A DNA stretch of 64,000 nucleotides from Fasciola hepatica (taxonomy: Eukaryota; Platyhelminthes; Trematoda; Plagiorchiida; Fasciolidae). The stretch is from contig CANUEZ040000024.1 in NCBI GenBank assembly GCA_948099385.1, positions 23,428,501 to 23,492,500 of the forward strand, in the 5' to 3' direction. This document shows positions 22,051-32,545 of this stretch, piece after piece. The notes under the pieces are model-generated. The model did no database searches and was not told the DNA's origin. It saw only the letters and a list, made by a program, of their open reading frames with translations. Each line of letters starts with the position of its first letter. The stretch's first letter is position 1. A program made the translations under genes and the position numbers.

Positions 22051-22217
22051 AATGGAACAATCCCGAACTCAGGCGTCCAGTCAGATTTCTGCCTTGTCGT
22101 GTGGATAAGGTTGAGAAGAGGCCGGCCAGTTTGACTTATTGGTCTTTGTCCCAAATCATGTACCGCCGACAAATGTTTAATGTGCTAAAACGTTTAAGCC
22201 TCATATGGTGTGGCGGC

Positions 22218-22457
22218 TTATTGATTAGTCAGCCCTAGCACACTGAAATTGGTTATTAATTTGCTTGAAGGTTTTTCGCAACACCCTGACAGCTTGCCGT
22301 CAAAACGACTTTGGATACCGTTGTGTGAGTTTAGAAAGTCGTGACCCAGTAGTATATCCGCGCAAAGGTCCTGTAGAATGTACAGGTACACTGAGGGGTT
22401 GGGTAACTGTTTGTGTTTGAGTGACACTGAACAATTCCAATGACTATCGTTGTCCAT
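22218..22457 (-). pseudogene. Gypsy G2a protease C-terminal part
   Basis: A 79-codon frame with YILQDLCADILLGHDFLNSHN, the flap-to-helix end of a retropepsin (ILLGHDFL corresponds to the usual ILGxDFL), followed by linker to RT. The DSGS active-site loop upstream is lost in this copy but is present in G2b at about 32250. Confidence 0.55.
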
Positions 22458-22831
22458 TCATGTAGATACAAAAGTAATCTCTCTTCTTGCAGGCTCCATG
22501 GGCCATTTGTAACACTATCATATCTGTGACTTTAGGTGTCGACTAGAGCTTTCAGTGCTACGCGGTCCGCTTCTACGGTCGTGACAATCCTGGTTAAGTC
22601 ATTGGATGCAGCGGCCGTAGTGATGAAGGATAAGATCAAACCACCAATGGCGGCTGCGTGTTTTGGGTTTTGCAAATGTTGCATGACAAATGTTTTGAAA
22701 ATGTCATTTTTACCACATGACTGGAGATTCGTAGTGAGGGTGCTGATTATATTCGCAAAAGAAACAAGAAGTCTTGATGAGCTCTATCTTAGGCTTACCA
22801 TTGATAACTGGATTTGTCCCCTTGATTTTGT

Positions 22832-23320
22832 TCAGTTCTGGTAGTTGCAGCACACAGGTGGAGCAAAAGTTAGCTGGTATTTTCTTGTTTTTGCGCCACT
22901 TTCAGGCACTCCGTTTGTTCGAATGCTATTTTGAGTTTCGATTTGGTGATCAAGGCGCTTCGGAGGTATCGTGTTAAGTGACTTTCTGGTTTTGAGCGCT
23001 TTCCGTATTGCATCGTCAAAGGTTCTTTCCGCTGTTACCGCTTTAAAATTACAATCCCTAGTAAAAGTTCTGGATTGTTGAGCAGATTGGTCAAAGATCC
23101 CACTGAATTCCTGTTCGCAAGTTACTAAAAGATGAAGTGTGCAAACTTCGCTTTTCGGTTGAATGTACATGGATTCAAGTCTAGATATAGCAGTTTCATA
23201 ATCGTGATAGTCTGATGTATACCTGTAAATAGATGGTACAAAGTAACTTGAGATTTTTTTCAGTTCGTCAGGTTTGTGTTCAAATATAGAATCGATGGAA
23301 TGTGCAAATGTGAAATGCCA
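22832..23320 (-). pseudogene. Gypsy G2a gag core
   Basis: Reading down: FTFAHSIDSIFEHKPDELKK, SDYHDYETAISRLESMYIQPK, then the open frame from 23170: SEVCTLHLLVTCEQEFS and FTRDCNFKAVTAERTFDDAI. The QPKSEV and RDCNFKAV blocks are typical of gag of one widespread animal gypsy lineage. It is followed by a decayed Cys-rich region. Gag packages element RNA. Confidence 0.6.
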
Positions 23321-23510
23321 ATGGTTCCACTCGCCAGTGACGTCAGAGAACTCGGATTAATCGCAAAATAATCCCGTCGGAGATAGCGGTCCGTAGTAGC
23401 AGATGAGTAAATTGTTGTACAACAGAACAACGCGATCGATAGAATCGTATAAGGGATTGAGTTCAAACCAAAGAGAGAACGAAAGGCCTAATGCATTAGA
23501 CCTTACTCAT

Positions 23511-23929
23511 CTAGGGCTTGACATCCGCCACATTGAGAGCAAGAATAACGTGTCATAAATTCATGGTGTAAAGTGAACAGTAACAATAAAATACACAACT
23601 TCTGGTCTGATCACACTTGGTCCGGCCTACATTTGGGGTTCGGTTTCTCAGCATATGATTGCTGACGGCAGCTTATTCCAGTGATTTACTGCCCGAGTTG
23701 TGAAGATATTTGGCCCACACCGTAGTTTCCCCAGTCCAGTCGAGTGCATGTGGGGCACTGGATTGCTTCTAAGTGGAACAAGCTTACTGTGTACTTTATT
23801 TCTTAATCTTTGTTGGGATCTTAGGTATACTCAAGAGATATTTTCACCCGTAATCCTTCTTTATTCACAAATTCTTCACTATAACCTTTACATTTACTTA
23901 ACTATGGTTGGTTCCTTTGAGAGGATAAT
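23511..23929. other. No gene recognised
   Basis: About 420 bases that should include the gypsy G2a leader or LTR. No paired LTR is available for comparison and no motif is visible. Confidence 0.35.
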
Positions 23930-25190
23930 CCGGCTCCATGATTACATGGTCGAATGGTCCTACTCACCGCCTTGTGGTGGAGGTGTTCCCGCTAAAGAGA
24001 GAGGACGAAAGCGAATGTCCAACGCTCTTCAACGGTTGGCCCACTGATGATCACTCTAGAGGAGATGGCTAAGTCCTGATTCCAAAGCAACCACGGGTGA
24101 CGCATGAGGCGTACAACACTGTGCTCATCGGGATCTGTGGCGATGGGGTGTACTGGGCACCCAGTACATCCGAATGGCGAATAAACTAAACAGTCAGTCA
24201 CTGGCTCCCTGTGGTTTCCATAGGAGGTGAATGAACTATACAATTGATCACCGGCTCATCCGGACTAACCCTGATGCCTCGCAGGATGCGCTTGGCTGTC
24301 CAAAAGCTAGAGGTGCATCCTCAAATAAAAATACCCACTCTGGACTAGGCGACCGCAATGCAAACAACCATGACAGATTCTACCACTATGATTGACTGCT
24401 CTTCCGTGCGCACCGTACACAACTTGTTCTCCCATCTCCACTTTCTTTTCCGTTTTCACACCCCACGGGCTTTTCGGTCGGGCGTGCCCGCTGTAGTGCC
24501 ACTGGAGGAAATCCTGGCTATGTTCTCTCTCGTCTTTCTTCGGCTACACTCCGAGTCTCACCAAACCCGATACCACCGGCTGATGCCCTGCTTCGCCCTC
24601 GATGCCCATTCGAACTGGCCACGTTCAACGTACGAACTCTGATGCGTGTAGGACAACAGACGGATTTAGCTCGTACGCCTGAATTCCCTGCCATCGATGT
24701 GCGTTGCATTCAAGATTCTAGTTCCATCATTGGATTGACGCTCCCGTCTAATCCTTCCGTGAAGTCTTACTTACGCCTTTCTGGAGACGCTGAGATTGCA
24801 GCTTCTGGTCTTTCTGGCGTTGATATTGCTTTCAGTAAAAGAGCTGAAGCGGCGTTGCTAGACTAGATCCCAGTCGACAGTCATTTATGCGCAGTGAGGC
24901 TCAAGGATTCGTGCCAACTGAGCAATCCCCGTTCCGATAGGCGCAATCTGCTTGTCATTTTGATGTATGTACCCACCGATTGCAGCTCAGATGCAATCAA
25001 AGATGCCTTCTACCACAAGCTCCACGATCTCTTACGCAAAGCAAGCCGGGCTGATATCGTGATTTTGGTAGGAGATCTGAATGCTAGATTTGGTTGGCTG
25101 TCATCGAACAAGGCGCATCTAGGAGGCCCTTCTGGGCTAGATTCCTGTCGCTCGGAAAAGGGGGAACGGTTGTTGGCCCGGTGATGAGAC
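23930..25190 (+). mobile_element. RTE-E: 5' half of an RTE-like LINE
   Basis: Leader (23930-24340) plus endonuclease (24350-25187) of a plus-strand LINE. Leader sequence is shared in the same orientation with 61829-62090 (for example GGAGGTGTTCCC and GAGAGGACGAAAGCGAATG), showing a second insertion. All RT sequence is missing; at 25191 the homology stops, next to opposite-strand gypsy. As with the RTE-B fragment, it is the 5' half that remains. Confidence 0.65.
24642..25187 (+). pseudogene. RTE-E endonuclease
   Basis: Two consecutive frames on the same strand: 24642-24866 (DVRCIQDSSSIIGL, SGVDIAFSKRAEAALLD) and 24894-25184 (RRNLLVILMYVPTDCSSDA, DIVILVGDLNARFGWLSS). The line-up with the RTE-A endonuclease is direct (SAYAPTDCSSDA; AGDFNAQVG). 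A TAG follows ALLD at 24864 where RTE-A has ALLDWIPV. The usual CLSETRIQ box is shortened to CIQDSS, so the catalytic Glu is missing. Confidence 0.65.
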
Positions 25191-25343
25191 TGATGGATTT
25201 CCAATCTAGCCCAGTTGGGAGGTACAGAACAAAACCACACCGGAGACTTCAATGTATTCGAATAAAAATGAATGATGCATGCGTTAATGCATACCAGAGA
25301 TCGAAGGTCAGCAGGACTATCTGTTCCCATTCTGACTGTCTCC
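25191..25343. other. Junction between RTE-E and gypsy G2b
   Basis: About 150 bases containing the break points of both elements. A gypsy 3' LTR would be expected here but nothing similar occurs near 32545, so none can be called. Confidence 0.3.
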
Positions 25344-26090
25344 TCAATATCTCCCCTCGTAATTGTTTAAGGCTCGTATCTGTTCCGTTGCGAGTTGGTC
25401 TGCAATGGTTGTGTGAACCTTCTGTTGCGATGTGGATATCTGCTTATGGGTGAATGACCATTGTGTGGAGCAAATAGATCGAACGTATGGGGTTGTATGG
25501 GTTGTTTGTGTTGGAGTATCGTCTAACCACTCGTGCGAATGATTAGTGTTGCGTCCAGCAAGTCCATTTTGACTGTGTTTCTTTCGAAGCTGATTGGCGT
25601 GCCTGATCCATTGCGCTGTTTCGACTAGTGGCTCGAAAACAGCTTGTCCTCTCCTTGTTACCCTTCTCGAAGGTCCAGGTAGGATGACCTTGTCTGAAAT
25701 ATCTTGCATAAACATTATCGTCTACACTGAATCTACGTTTAGGCTCTTGCGATTAAACTTCCGGTTTCCCTAGCCGTTGATTCTCTGCCGGTGGTTTAGG
25801 AAGCATCATTTCGCACTTGGTCCTTATTTTCCGCCCAATCAAGCATTCGGCAGGTGATACACCCCCTGGAACGTTTTGATTTGGAGTAATTCCATAATTA
25901 AGTAAAAATAGGTTGATGATGTTGTCCAACTCCTCTTCCTTTGGTTATTTTTGGATGTATTTTTAAGGTATCAACAAATCGTTCCACCAGACCGTTCGAT
26001 TGCGGGTGATATGGTGGAGTTCGTATCTGTACAAAAAATCCGGAAAATTCCGTGGATGTAAATTGAGCACCGTTATCTGAAACAACCGTC
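25344..26090 (-). pseudogene. Gypsy G2b integrase second half
   Basis: Reading down from 26090: [12 protein letters not shown] (second catalytic Asp), [22 protein letters not shown] (catalytic Glu), a frame shift, then the C-terminal GPSRRVTRRGQAVF and WIRHANQLRKKHS module. The last part is an open 123-codon frame (25715-25344). Integrase catalyses strand transfer of the cDNA ends. Confidence 0.65.
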
Positions 26091-26404
26091 TAAGGGAAAC
26101 CTAATCCGCAGAGTATGTCTCTGAGGTAACGAATCGTCGACTGGCTGGTGGGTCGTTGTACGATGCCGACTTCTGGCCACTTTGATGTAGAATCCACCAG
26201 AAGTAGGAGGTAAACGTCGCGAATCGGTCCATCAAAATCAGTATGAACGCGGTTCCATTTTATTGGTGTCAATGGCCATGACTGTGACTCAACTTGTGGT
26301 AGTGATTTCAAAACTGCTGCACATTGGCTGCACTCTTTGACCAATTGTTGGATTTCTTGGTCTATAAAGGGCCAGTAAACGTAGCTGCGCGTCAAGGATT
26401 TCAT
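26090..26404 (-). pseudogene. Gypsy G2b integrase zinc-binding and first core half
   Basis: A 104-codon frame: MKSLTRSYVYWPFIDQEIQQ, CSQCAAVLKS (CC of the zinc finger), then WNRVHTDFDGPIRDVYLLLLVDS with the first catalytic Asp and SKWPE. It stops at ILCGLGFP, just before the second-Asp block, which follows in the same strand after an in-frame stop. Confidence 0.7.
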
Positions 26405-26426
26405 TTTGTTTAGCCCCAGAGGTGCC

Positions 26427-26756
26427 TCATAAAACTGTCAAGATATTAGACTTCAGTGATTTCGGGATAATTATTCGTTCTCCGAAAAGAAGGCAGTCAT
26501 CTGTGATTGATAGCGAATCGCGTCGTAAGAAGAACTCACGAATCGATGGTTCAGTGATTTCCTCTGGCCGCCCGTGCTTCAGAAAGTTTTCGACTCCATT
26601 GATGCCGTCGTGATTAATTATGGCATTCTTGATCGCGTCGACCGTTGTTGCTAGGTATGAGGTAGCATTTACGAGCGCCTGCTGAACCTCTTTCTTAATG
26701 TTAATGGAAGCGATAGCCATTTCGTCATCCGTTTTTTCTGTTCCGATATTAACCAA
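26427..26756 (-). pseudogene. Gypsy G2b RNase H to integrase linker
   Basis: A 109-codon frame ending in REFFLRRDSLSITDDCLLFGERIIIPKSL, the classic linker ending in the integrase N-terminal domain (LLFGERIIIP). It is separated from the RNase H frame by a stop region at 26757-26811. Confidence 0.65.
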
Positions 26757-26811
26757 GATAATGCATCGACATGCCCCATCCCGAAGAGGAATTATGTTGT
26801 ATTTGAAAGTT

Positions 26812-27168
26812 TTACCCCAACGAAATTGTAGCCCACCTTTGTAGGCGGTTGGCGGTATAAACTGGTATACCCTTATTGTTGAAAATGGCTAGAAGTGGTT
26901 TGTGGTCAGTTTGGAGGATGAACTTCCGTCTCTGGATCATTTTGTGAAATCTGTGTGTTGCGAAGATAATGGCCAAAGCCTCCTTCTCGATTTGGCTATA
27001 ATGACGTTCAGCAGAAGACAACGATCTAGAAGCGTGTGCGATAGCTTTTCGGGAACCGTCCGCTAACCCGTGCAGGATTACTGCTCCCGAACCATAATTA
27101 GAAGCATCTGCTGTTATAATAATGTTAAGTAATGGCTCGTAATGTATTAACAATAAAGGAGACGACAA
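26812..27168 (-). pseudogene. Gypsy G2b RNase H
   Basis: A 118-codon frame with ITADASNYGSGAVILHG (first acidic residue), SRSLSSAERHYSQIEKEALAI (Glu) and ILQTDHKPLLAIF (Asp). All usual catalytic acids of a gypsy RNase H up to this point are present. An in-frame stop (near 27197) divides it from the RT text upstream. Confidence 0.75.
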
Positions 27169-27373
27169 AATCTTTTTGATTGACTCAAAAGCATGTTAAC
27201 AGTCCTGTAACAATTTCCACCGACTAGAAGGGGAAAGCAGTTTGTTTACCGGAGCCCGAAGTATGTGCAGATCTGGCACAAAATGATCATAGTAATTGGC
27301 CGTGCCTAAAAATGATTGAAGTGTATGGGTGTCGGTGGGAGCTGGCATATCACAAATGGGCTTCGCCTTTTCT
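27169..27373 (-). pseudogene. Gypsy G2b RT thumb, downstream of the SINE
   Basis: Reading down from 27373: DPEKAKPICDMPAPTD, LQSFLGTANYYDHFVP, LRAPVNKLLSPSS and a TAA before HAFESIKKI. This is the thumb and connection of the gypsy RT. Text on the other side of the SINE ends with VNANGRYP, and YP plus DPEKAKPI restores the normal family order, so the SINE split one continuous reading frame. Confidence 0.75.
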
Positions 27374-27525
27374 GGGTCTGATCTATTGGGACCTTATGTG
27401 GTTGTCCGCCACTCCAAGTCTCAGGGTTAGGTTACGGGTTATCCCTAGTAGTGCAGTGGGCCCTCGTGGTTATGGGGTATATACTCCTTCCACTGCACTC
27501 ATACGCACGCATGTAATGAAAAAAA
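27374..27525 (+). repeat. SINE1 copy, 5'-truncated, inside gypsy RT
   Basis: Plus-strand copy of the SINE1 body: starts near CTGATCTATTGGGACC and ends GTAATG plus A7. The same body occurs at 45330-45472 (complete element with tRNA-like head) and 60440-60512. The insertion point is exact from the broken gypsy frame, and no target duplication longer than about 2 bases is apparent. Confidence 0.75.
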
Positions 27526-28460
27526 GGATATCTGCCGTTTGCATTAACAGTGAAACCCAAGTACTTGGAACAGTTAGTGAAGAAAGAACATTTTTCTGAG
27601 CGAATGTGAAAACCAAATTGTTGTATGCGATGCAATAACTTGTTTAGATGTCGGAAATGCTCATGAATGTTTGTGCTAACAATGATAATGTCATCCATAT
27701 AAGCTGCTGCGAAAGGCAACCCCGCAAGCATGGTGTCCATAATTTGCTGAAATATGGCGGGTGCACATTTAACGCCGATGGGTAATCTGTTATATCTGTA
27801 TAGCCCTTTGTATGTCATTGTTTTGATTCCTCGTTGACTTCCACCTGCATATATGCATCTGAAAAATCGTTCTTGGAAAATATGCTTGCACCGTTTAATT
27901 TAGAGGTCCTCAGGAACAAGTAGAGAATACTGATGTGTCTCCAAAGAATCATTCAAATCTGTTAAAAAGTGTGCACATACTCGCAATGTGCCGTTTGACT
28001 TCTTCACAACTGCAATCGGTGCTTCCCACTCTGAACCGTTCACTGGGCTGATAACACCAGCCTGCAAGCGAGTTAACTCTTTACTAATCTGGTCACCGGC
28101 AGCATGTGGGACGGGCCTCTTTGGTCGGAATACAAGTCTAGCCTCTTTTTTCAGATACAATGTTGCTTTTGCTTTGGTACGTAATCCCAAACTATCAGAG
28201 GAAATATTGTTATGTTCCATCTGTAACTTTGCAATAAGCTGAGTCACATCCTTATTTTGGTCAAGAAAATGAATTTTCGGCTCTTTGGATGATGAAACGT
28301 TATTCACATCGTTCCCGTTTGAATGGAGAAGCTTGTTAGTAGATGTGTGCCACAGTTCCATTGTGTAAATCCATTGTATGCCAATCAGATTACGGGAACA
28401 TTCACTAACGACGTATACCAGTGCAAAGAATCTTTTGCCCTGGAAATTACTTACTTAATT
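27526..28460 (-). pseudogene. Gypsy G2b protease end and reverse transcriptase
   Basis: From 28460 down: FQGKRFFALVYVVSECSRNL (end of retropepsin), then from 28361 a frame with RLQAGVISPVNGSEWEAPIA and VVKKSNGTLRVCAHF (RT fingers), a broken stretch at about 27820-27900, then the frame from 27818: LYRYNRLPIGVKCAPAIFQQ, AAYMDDIIIVS (catalytic YMDD) and KYLGFTVNANGR. It ends at the SINE. Frame breaks make it inactive. Confidence 0.75.
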
Positions 28461-28523
28461 TTATGCGACTATCTCTTGCGAGAGGATAAGTCGGTTGTCT
28501 CTAATGATAGCTGTCGACGCGTT

Positions 28524-28850
28524 CTAATCTGCGGCAAGGTCTGCACACCGTAAAATCCAGTTGCTGTGCCAGTCATGTACTCCGAAGACTGACTGTAGGT
28601 CTAGGCGATCCATGTCTGCCTCAGTAGTGCTAACCCATGTCTTCAGTTGTCCACCAAGACGACATTTCCGATCTGAGGAAGGTGATTGTAGTAGGCCCCT
28701 CTTTGTAAGTTCCGTTTCGGGTCGCCGTAGGACATTCCCAAACCACTGTAGGCGACGTCGTCGGAGAAAAGAAGAAAGTCGTTCTGTATTTGCACAGTGT
28801 TGACACACAGCGAAGTTTGTGACGCGATCATACCACTTGGTTTTGGCCAT
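28524..28850 (-). pseudogene. RTE-B C-terminal domain
   Basis: A 108-codon frame: WYDRVTNFAVCQHC, RRRRLQWFGNVLRRPETEL (the RWLGHVLR box of RTE-like LINEs) and LKTWVSTTEADMDRL, ending in the natural stop 60 bases before the element's 3' end. Function of this domain is unknown; in RTE-like elements it follows the RT thumb. Confidence 0.65.
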
Positions 28851-28862
28851 CTAGCGAAGGCA

Positions 28863-30044
28863 TCAGTTGTCGAAGCTCTCCAGTCTTTTCGTGCCGTCTA
28901 CTCTCAACGGCCAAGTTTCGCAGGCATACACGAGAACTGGGTGGACGGCAGCGCGATATATGCGCAGCTTCGTGTGGAGGCTTGTTTCGCTGCAAGACCA
29001 CAATGATTTACGAAGTTGTAGGAACGCTCTCCTTGCGCAGTCTACACGAAGCTTAACCTCGTCCCTGACCTGACCGTTTGGCTGGATAGTAGAACTTAGG
29101 TACTTGAAGTGGTGCACCTGTTTCGGATTTTCGCCATTGACGCGTATAGAGTGTGTTAAGCCTTGCGTAGTCGTGAAGAACTTCGTTTTTTTAGTGTTTA
29201 TTTCCAGACCTACAGCCTTAGCTTCACATACGATGCAGTCAAGAACCGGCTGCAGAGTTCCGGGATCCTCTCCTAGAATGACAGTGTCATCAGCGAATTC
29301 GAGGTCTGTAACCCAAGAGTCGTGGCCGAGTTGTATTCCTAGAAAGTTGTTGAGGGCGCGACGCATTACCCAGTCTATAGCGCAGTTAGATAAGGCTGGC
29401 GATGGAGGGCATCCTTGGCTGACGCCGGAGTCTATTGTGAACTCTTGAGACTTCGCCGTAGGCGCGGATGCGCACTTGTGTTGCCGAGTAGTATGATCTT
29501 ATCAGTCTGGTGTACTTTTCCGGCATTTCGTCATTTCATAGTACGCTTCAGAGTGACTGTCTGTCAATGAAGTGGAATGCTGCCCGAAAGTCAGTGAAGT
29601 ACGCTGTGGTGGTTTGTTGGAATTTATAGCAGTGTTCAAGGATTCGGCGTAGCGTAAAGATCTGGTCAACATAGCCTATTCCTCGACGAAAACCACACTG
29701 GTTGGGTCGTGTTCGCGCATCCTGAACAGCAACAAAGCGATTAAGCAGCATGGTCGAAAACAACTTAGCCGCTATGTCAATGAGGCTGATACCCCTGTAA
29801 TTCGCACAGACAGTCTTATCTCCCTTCTTGGTATAGGAAGTAGGATAGCGGTTGACCAGTCTTTGGGAAAGACTTCGGTGACCCAGATACGACGGAACAG
29901 CGTGCTTAGTGGGTCCACCAAAATTGGCAAACAGGATTTAAAGATCTCAGATGGTATGCCATCTTCCCCCGGTGACTTCTTGTTTCTCATGGTTTGAGCT
30001 GCGAAGACGATTTCCGACTCGATGGGAGGCTCGAGATTGATCAC
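28863..30044 (-). pseudogene. RTE-B reverse transcriptase
   Basis: Consecutive minus frames: 30044-29772 (NKKSPGEDGIPSEIFKSCLP, FPKDWSTAILLPI), 29763-29548 (NQCGFRRGIGYVDQIFTLRR, YFTDFRAAFHFIDR with FDS changed to FHF), a broken GVSQGCPS-type block near 29430, and 29366-28863 (LEFADDTVILGED with the catalytic FADD, NTKKTKFF, FKYLSSTIQPNG, LRIYRAAVHPVLVYACETW). Gaps of a few bases between frames are indels. Confidence 0.7.
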
Positions 30045-30168
30045 ATATTGTTCTTTGACGCCTGCTGCCGTTGTACAGATGGACTAAATAGGAGGACGAT
30101 TGAGTAGCTGACTGAAGTGTTCGACCCATCTTTGAGGTTTCTGGTCGCAACCCGATATGAGGTGGCAT

Positions 30169-31581
30169 CTATCGTCGCGTATCGTGGGAGGAGGAGGCTA
30201 CGCCTTCCCCGAAGAGGAGCCTGAGTCGGAAAAGCCTTCCAAAGTCTCCAACAGCGGCTGTTGCATTCATCCGGCCTACAATTCCAGACCAACATCGTTT
30301 TCGGTCACTCATCGCTGAGAGTATAGCTTCGCGGCGAAGGTTATGGTAGTCAGGCGGATTGGGAAGTCTCGCGTCCGTAGCCTTAGCGCAGCAGTTAAGG
30401 GTTTCTGCAGTGAACCAATTTTTCTTATGCCACTTAGTCTTTCCAAGCTGTTCAAGGAAGACGCTGGCGATTGATACTTTTAGCCCCGTCCATTGCCCAT
30501 GTACGCTACCGTCCTCGTCGATCGTAGTTGGTTTGGACAAGATCGCATTCGGCAGGGCTTGAACGTTGTCCGGGATTGCCAGCTTGGAGGCATCTACTCT
30601 GCAGTGAAGTCGAGATTTTTGCCGTACTGAAAGGTGAAGCTTAAGACGAGCGCGTGCCAGTGTGTGGTCCGTGACGTTGGCGTTTCCCGTTACGCCGCCC
30701 CAGTATGCCCGGCAGTTCTCGACAGATGATGCCCAACGAGAGCACACCAAAATGTAGTCGATTTGGTGCGCTGTCCTACCGTCGTTGGAATACCAGGTCA
30801 GCAGGTATTTTTGGATGCTGGAAGCGGGTATTGGTGACAACCAGTCGATTGAGGTCTGCAAAGGTGACCAGGCGGTCGGCATTTCCGCAACGCACGCCGT
30901 GGCCAAATTACCCCAGTACATGTTGGGTATACTCCTCTGCTAGTCCCGTGCGGGCGTTCCCATCTCCTGCAATTAGCAGAATATCTCGCCTGAGAACCCG
31001 TTTGACTGAATTCTGAAGTTCGCTGTAGAAGACGTCTCTAGTGGTTGGCTCAGCATGTAGCGTTGGGGCGTAGACTGGAATCACAGTCACGTTGAACGGA
31101 GTACTCCTGAACCGTGCCACGGCAATTCGCAGAGAAACTGCTTCTCAAGAGATCAGGGAGCTGTGAGCTTGACTGTTCATTGCGGTCGCAACTCCATAAA
31201 GCCTAGACTTGTCTGCCGGCCCATTGTGGTACATCCAGTACGATGCGTCCGTTGAGGGACTTGGATATGTCGGCTGCTGGAGTCGGATAGGTGTGCTTTG
31301 GATAGACAAGCTACGTCGATTCCGCAGTCGTTGAGTGTGCGCGTGGTAATGCACTGGCTACATGCATCTACTAGAGGACCTACGTTCCAGTAGGCCACGT
31401 GGACTGGTGACCTTATGTTTAGGTTTAGGTTCCCAGCTAGTGTTCGGGTCACCCCGGCCACTGGGAGAGCATAGGGCGCGTCGCTTACCGGGGACGTCGT
31501 AGCACGATCAGAGCTATTTATAGAGACAAAATCCATGAAGAGACCTGGTAATTTGGTACGAAGTGGCGTCCCCAGCGCCAC
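30169..31581 (-). pseudogene. RTE-B endonuclease and linker
   Basis: Several frames: 31581-31177 (VAYWNVGPLVDACSQCITTR, CGIDVACLSKAHLS; the usual SET has become SKA, losing the catalytic Glu), 31120-30908 (VTVIPVYAPTL, ILLIAGDGNARTG where GDFNA has become GDGNA), then 30921-30169 (SIDWLSPIPAS, GRTAHQIDYILVCSRWASSV, DHTLARARLKLHLSV and the linker DRKRCWSGIVGRMNA). Order and spacing match an AP-endonuclease; two active-site positions are altered. Confidence 0.7.
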
Positions 31582-32137
31582 TCGGCTTTTTTTCGAGGTT
31601 GCACCTCTAGCCCATGCACAGCCAAGTGCTACCTGTCAGGCAACAAGAAGTTTTTGTGTTGGGAGCAGGTGGCCGGTCGAGCTTCTCATACGCCTTTTGG
31701 ATGATGGTCTACCAATCCAGAATGCCCAACACGTCCAAGTGATCATGGTGCATGGTTGCCGGTGGCTCTCTAGGAGCTCGTTCGCCATTTGGTAGAAGTC
31801 TCCTAGACCCAGGGATCCATGCAACCCTGTTGATTGAACGTGTTTCGTTGATAGCCTTTGGATTTAACAGATCTCATCCGCCAATACAAGAGGTTTCATC
31901 TTCGCATGCTGGGCGCCGTTTCAGTGAGGTTTTTAGGCCTTGGTTACCCTCCACCTGGTTTTTCCCGCCTGTCGCGCGGTTTGCCGGGGCGTGGCCGCTG
32001 ATGTATGCTTCAGCTTCGTGGAGCCATAAGTGAGAGTTGGGTAAATGACGGAGACCAAAGAGATGGTAAATATCCCAGAGGGCATGAAAGTCTATCAACT
32101 CAGAGGTGCTACTCCTCGCAAACACCTCATACATCTC
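31430..32137 (-). other. RTE-B leader (5' untranslated region)
   Basis: About 700 bases from the element start to the first endonuclease codons. The same leader, inverted and almost identical, is at 12037-12750; diverged versions are at 33970-34460 (RTE-C copy 2) and 44230-44540. Small frames are open on both strands but change between copies, so I treat it as noncoding. Confidence 0.6.
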
Positions 32138-32545
32138 CCCGGAAATTATATTCACTAATCCCGCGATGTCGATTTGTTACCTGAGGCGTTGTATGCTACG
32201 TTGCATGTTGATTGGAAAGTCGGTCGACCTAGAGCTTGCCATAAAGACTGCGTCAGAATGGTTACATCAGAGCCCGAATCAACCTGAAAGACTTGCGGAA
32301 CACTTTTCACAATAAGATGCATAAATTTACCTCGGGTTGACAGTTCAGTTTTAGGAGATAGAACAACACTAGAGCTATCAAATAGTTCTGCCTGACTTAC
32401 CAAAGTTTTAGCGTTCATTCGGTTCTGTCTGGGGTTCGTTTTTTTTGTGTCGATAACAACATATTCGTTTGTGTCCTTTTTACCACAAAAGTACCACATT
32501 CGGTTACTGTATGGACAAAATTTCACAAAATGCGCGTCCCTTGCT
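32138..32545 (-). pseudogene. Gypsy G2b gag zinc knuckle and protease loop
   Basis: Minus reading: HFVKFCPYSNRMWYFCGKK (remnant of a double CCHC knuckle; the second half is decayed), a linker, then QVDSGSDVTILTQSLWQALG with the retropepsin active-site triplet DSG, and AYNASGNKS, where RTE-B begins. It lies within an open frame from 32628 to 32155 whose first 27 codons are actually RTE-C RT text, so the frame is a chance fusion of two elements. Confidence 0.7.

Larger units (their letters stand above)
19045..22060 (+). mobile_element. RTE-C copy 1: decayed RTE-like LINE
   Basis: Plus-strand LINE related to RTE-B, from the leader end (19045) through endonuclease (IDIACLSETRWPNSGS near 19255; MAGDWNAPASPADEHTQ at 19762; AHQTDYILVRSRWASSV near 19965), linker and a badly broken RT, to an A-rich tail near 22050. 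It contains a tRNA-like SINE head at 19525-19589 and a G12 run at about 21374. The section 19505-20940 is almost identical, inverted, to 32546-33968. No intact frame longer than 123 codons remains. Confidence 0.65.
22080..23510 (-). mobile_element. Ty3/gypsy G2a fragment: gag and protease
   Basis: Minus-strand remnant of the same gypsy lineage as 25344-32545. It preserves gag (WNHWHFTFAHSID-type start near 23320 down to about 22830) and the end of the protease domain with the first pol residues (22457 to about 22080). The rest of pol is missing; RTE-C copy 1, with its 3' A-rich end at about 22055, abuts the break. LTRs were not recognised. Confidence 0.65.
28461..32137 (-). mobile_element. 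RTE-B: complete but decayed RTE-like LINE inside gypsy
   Basis: A 3.7-kb minus-strand LINE: leader (32137 to about 31430), endonuclease (31430-30640), linker, RT (30045-29000) and C-terminus (28850-28524). It interrupts the gypsy protease. Similar AT-rich text flanks both sides (28438-28460 and 32137-32160), which I read as a diverged target duplication of about 20 bases. RTE-B is related to RTE-C but clearly distinct from RTE-A. Confidence 0.75.
25344..32545 (-). mobile_element. Ty3/gypsy G2b with nested SINE1 and RTE-B
   Basis: One gypsy element on the minus strand: gag zinc-knuckle end and protease loop (32545-32138), protease C-terminus and pol (28460-25344). RTE-B (28461-32137) interrupts the protease and a SINE1 (27374-27525) interrupts the RT. 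Coding text continues across both insertions. The 5' end is cut inside the first gag zinc knuckle, where RTE-C sequence begins. Integrase, RNase H and RT are recognisable but each has stops or shifts. Confidence 0.8.

Noticed and set aside
24642..25187. Independent host endonuclease or exonuclease gene
   Set aside because: Aligns directly with the RTE-A endonuclease, has a stop and lacks the catalytic Glu; it is a LINE remnant.
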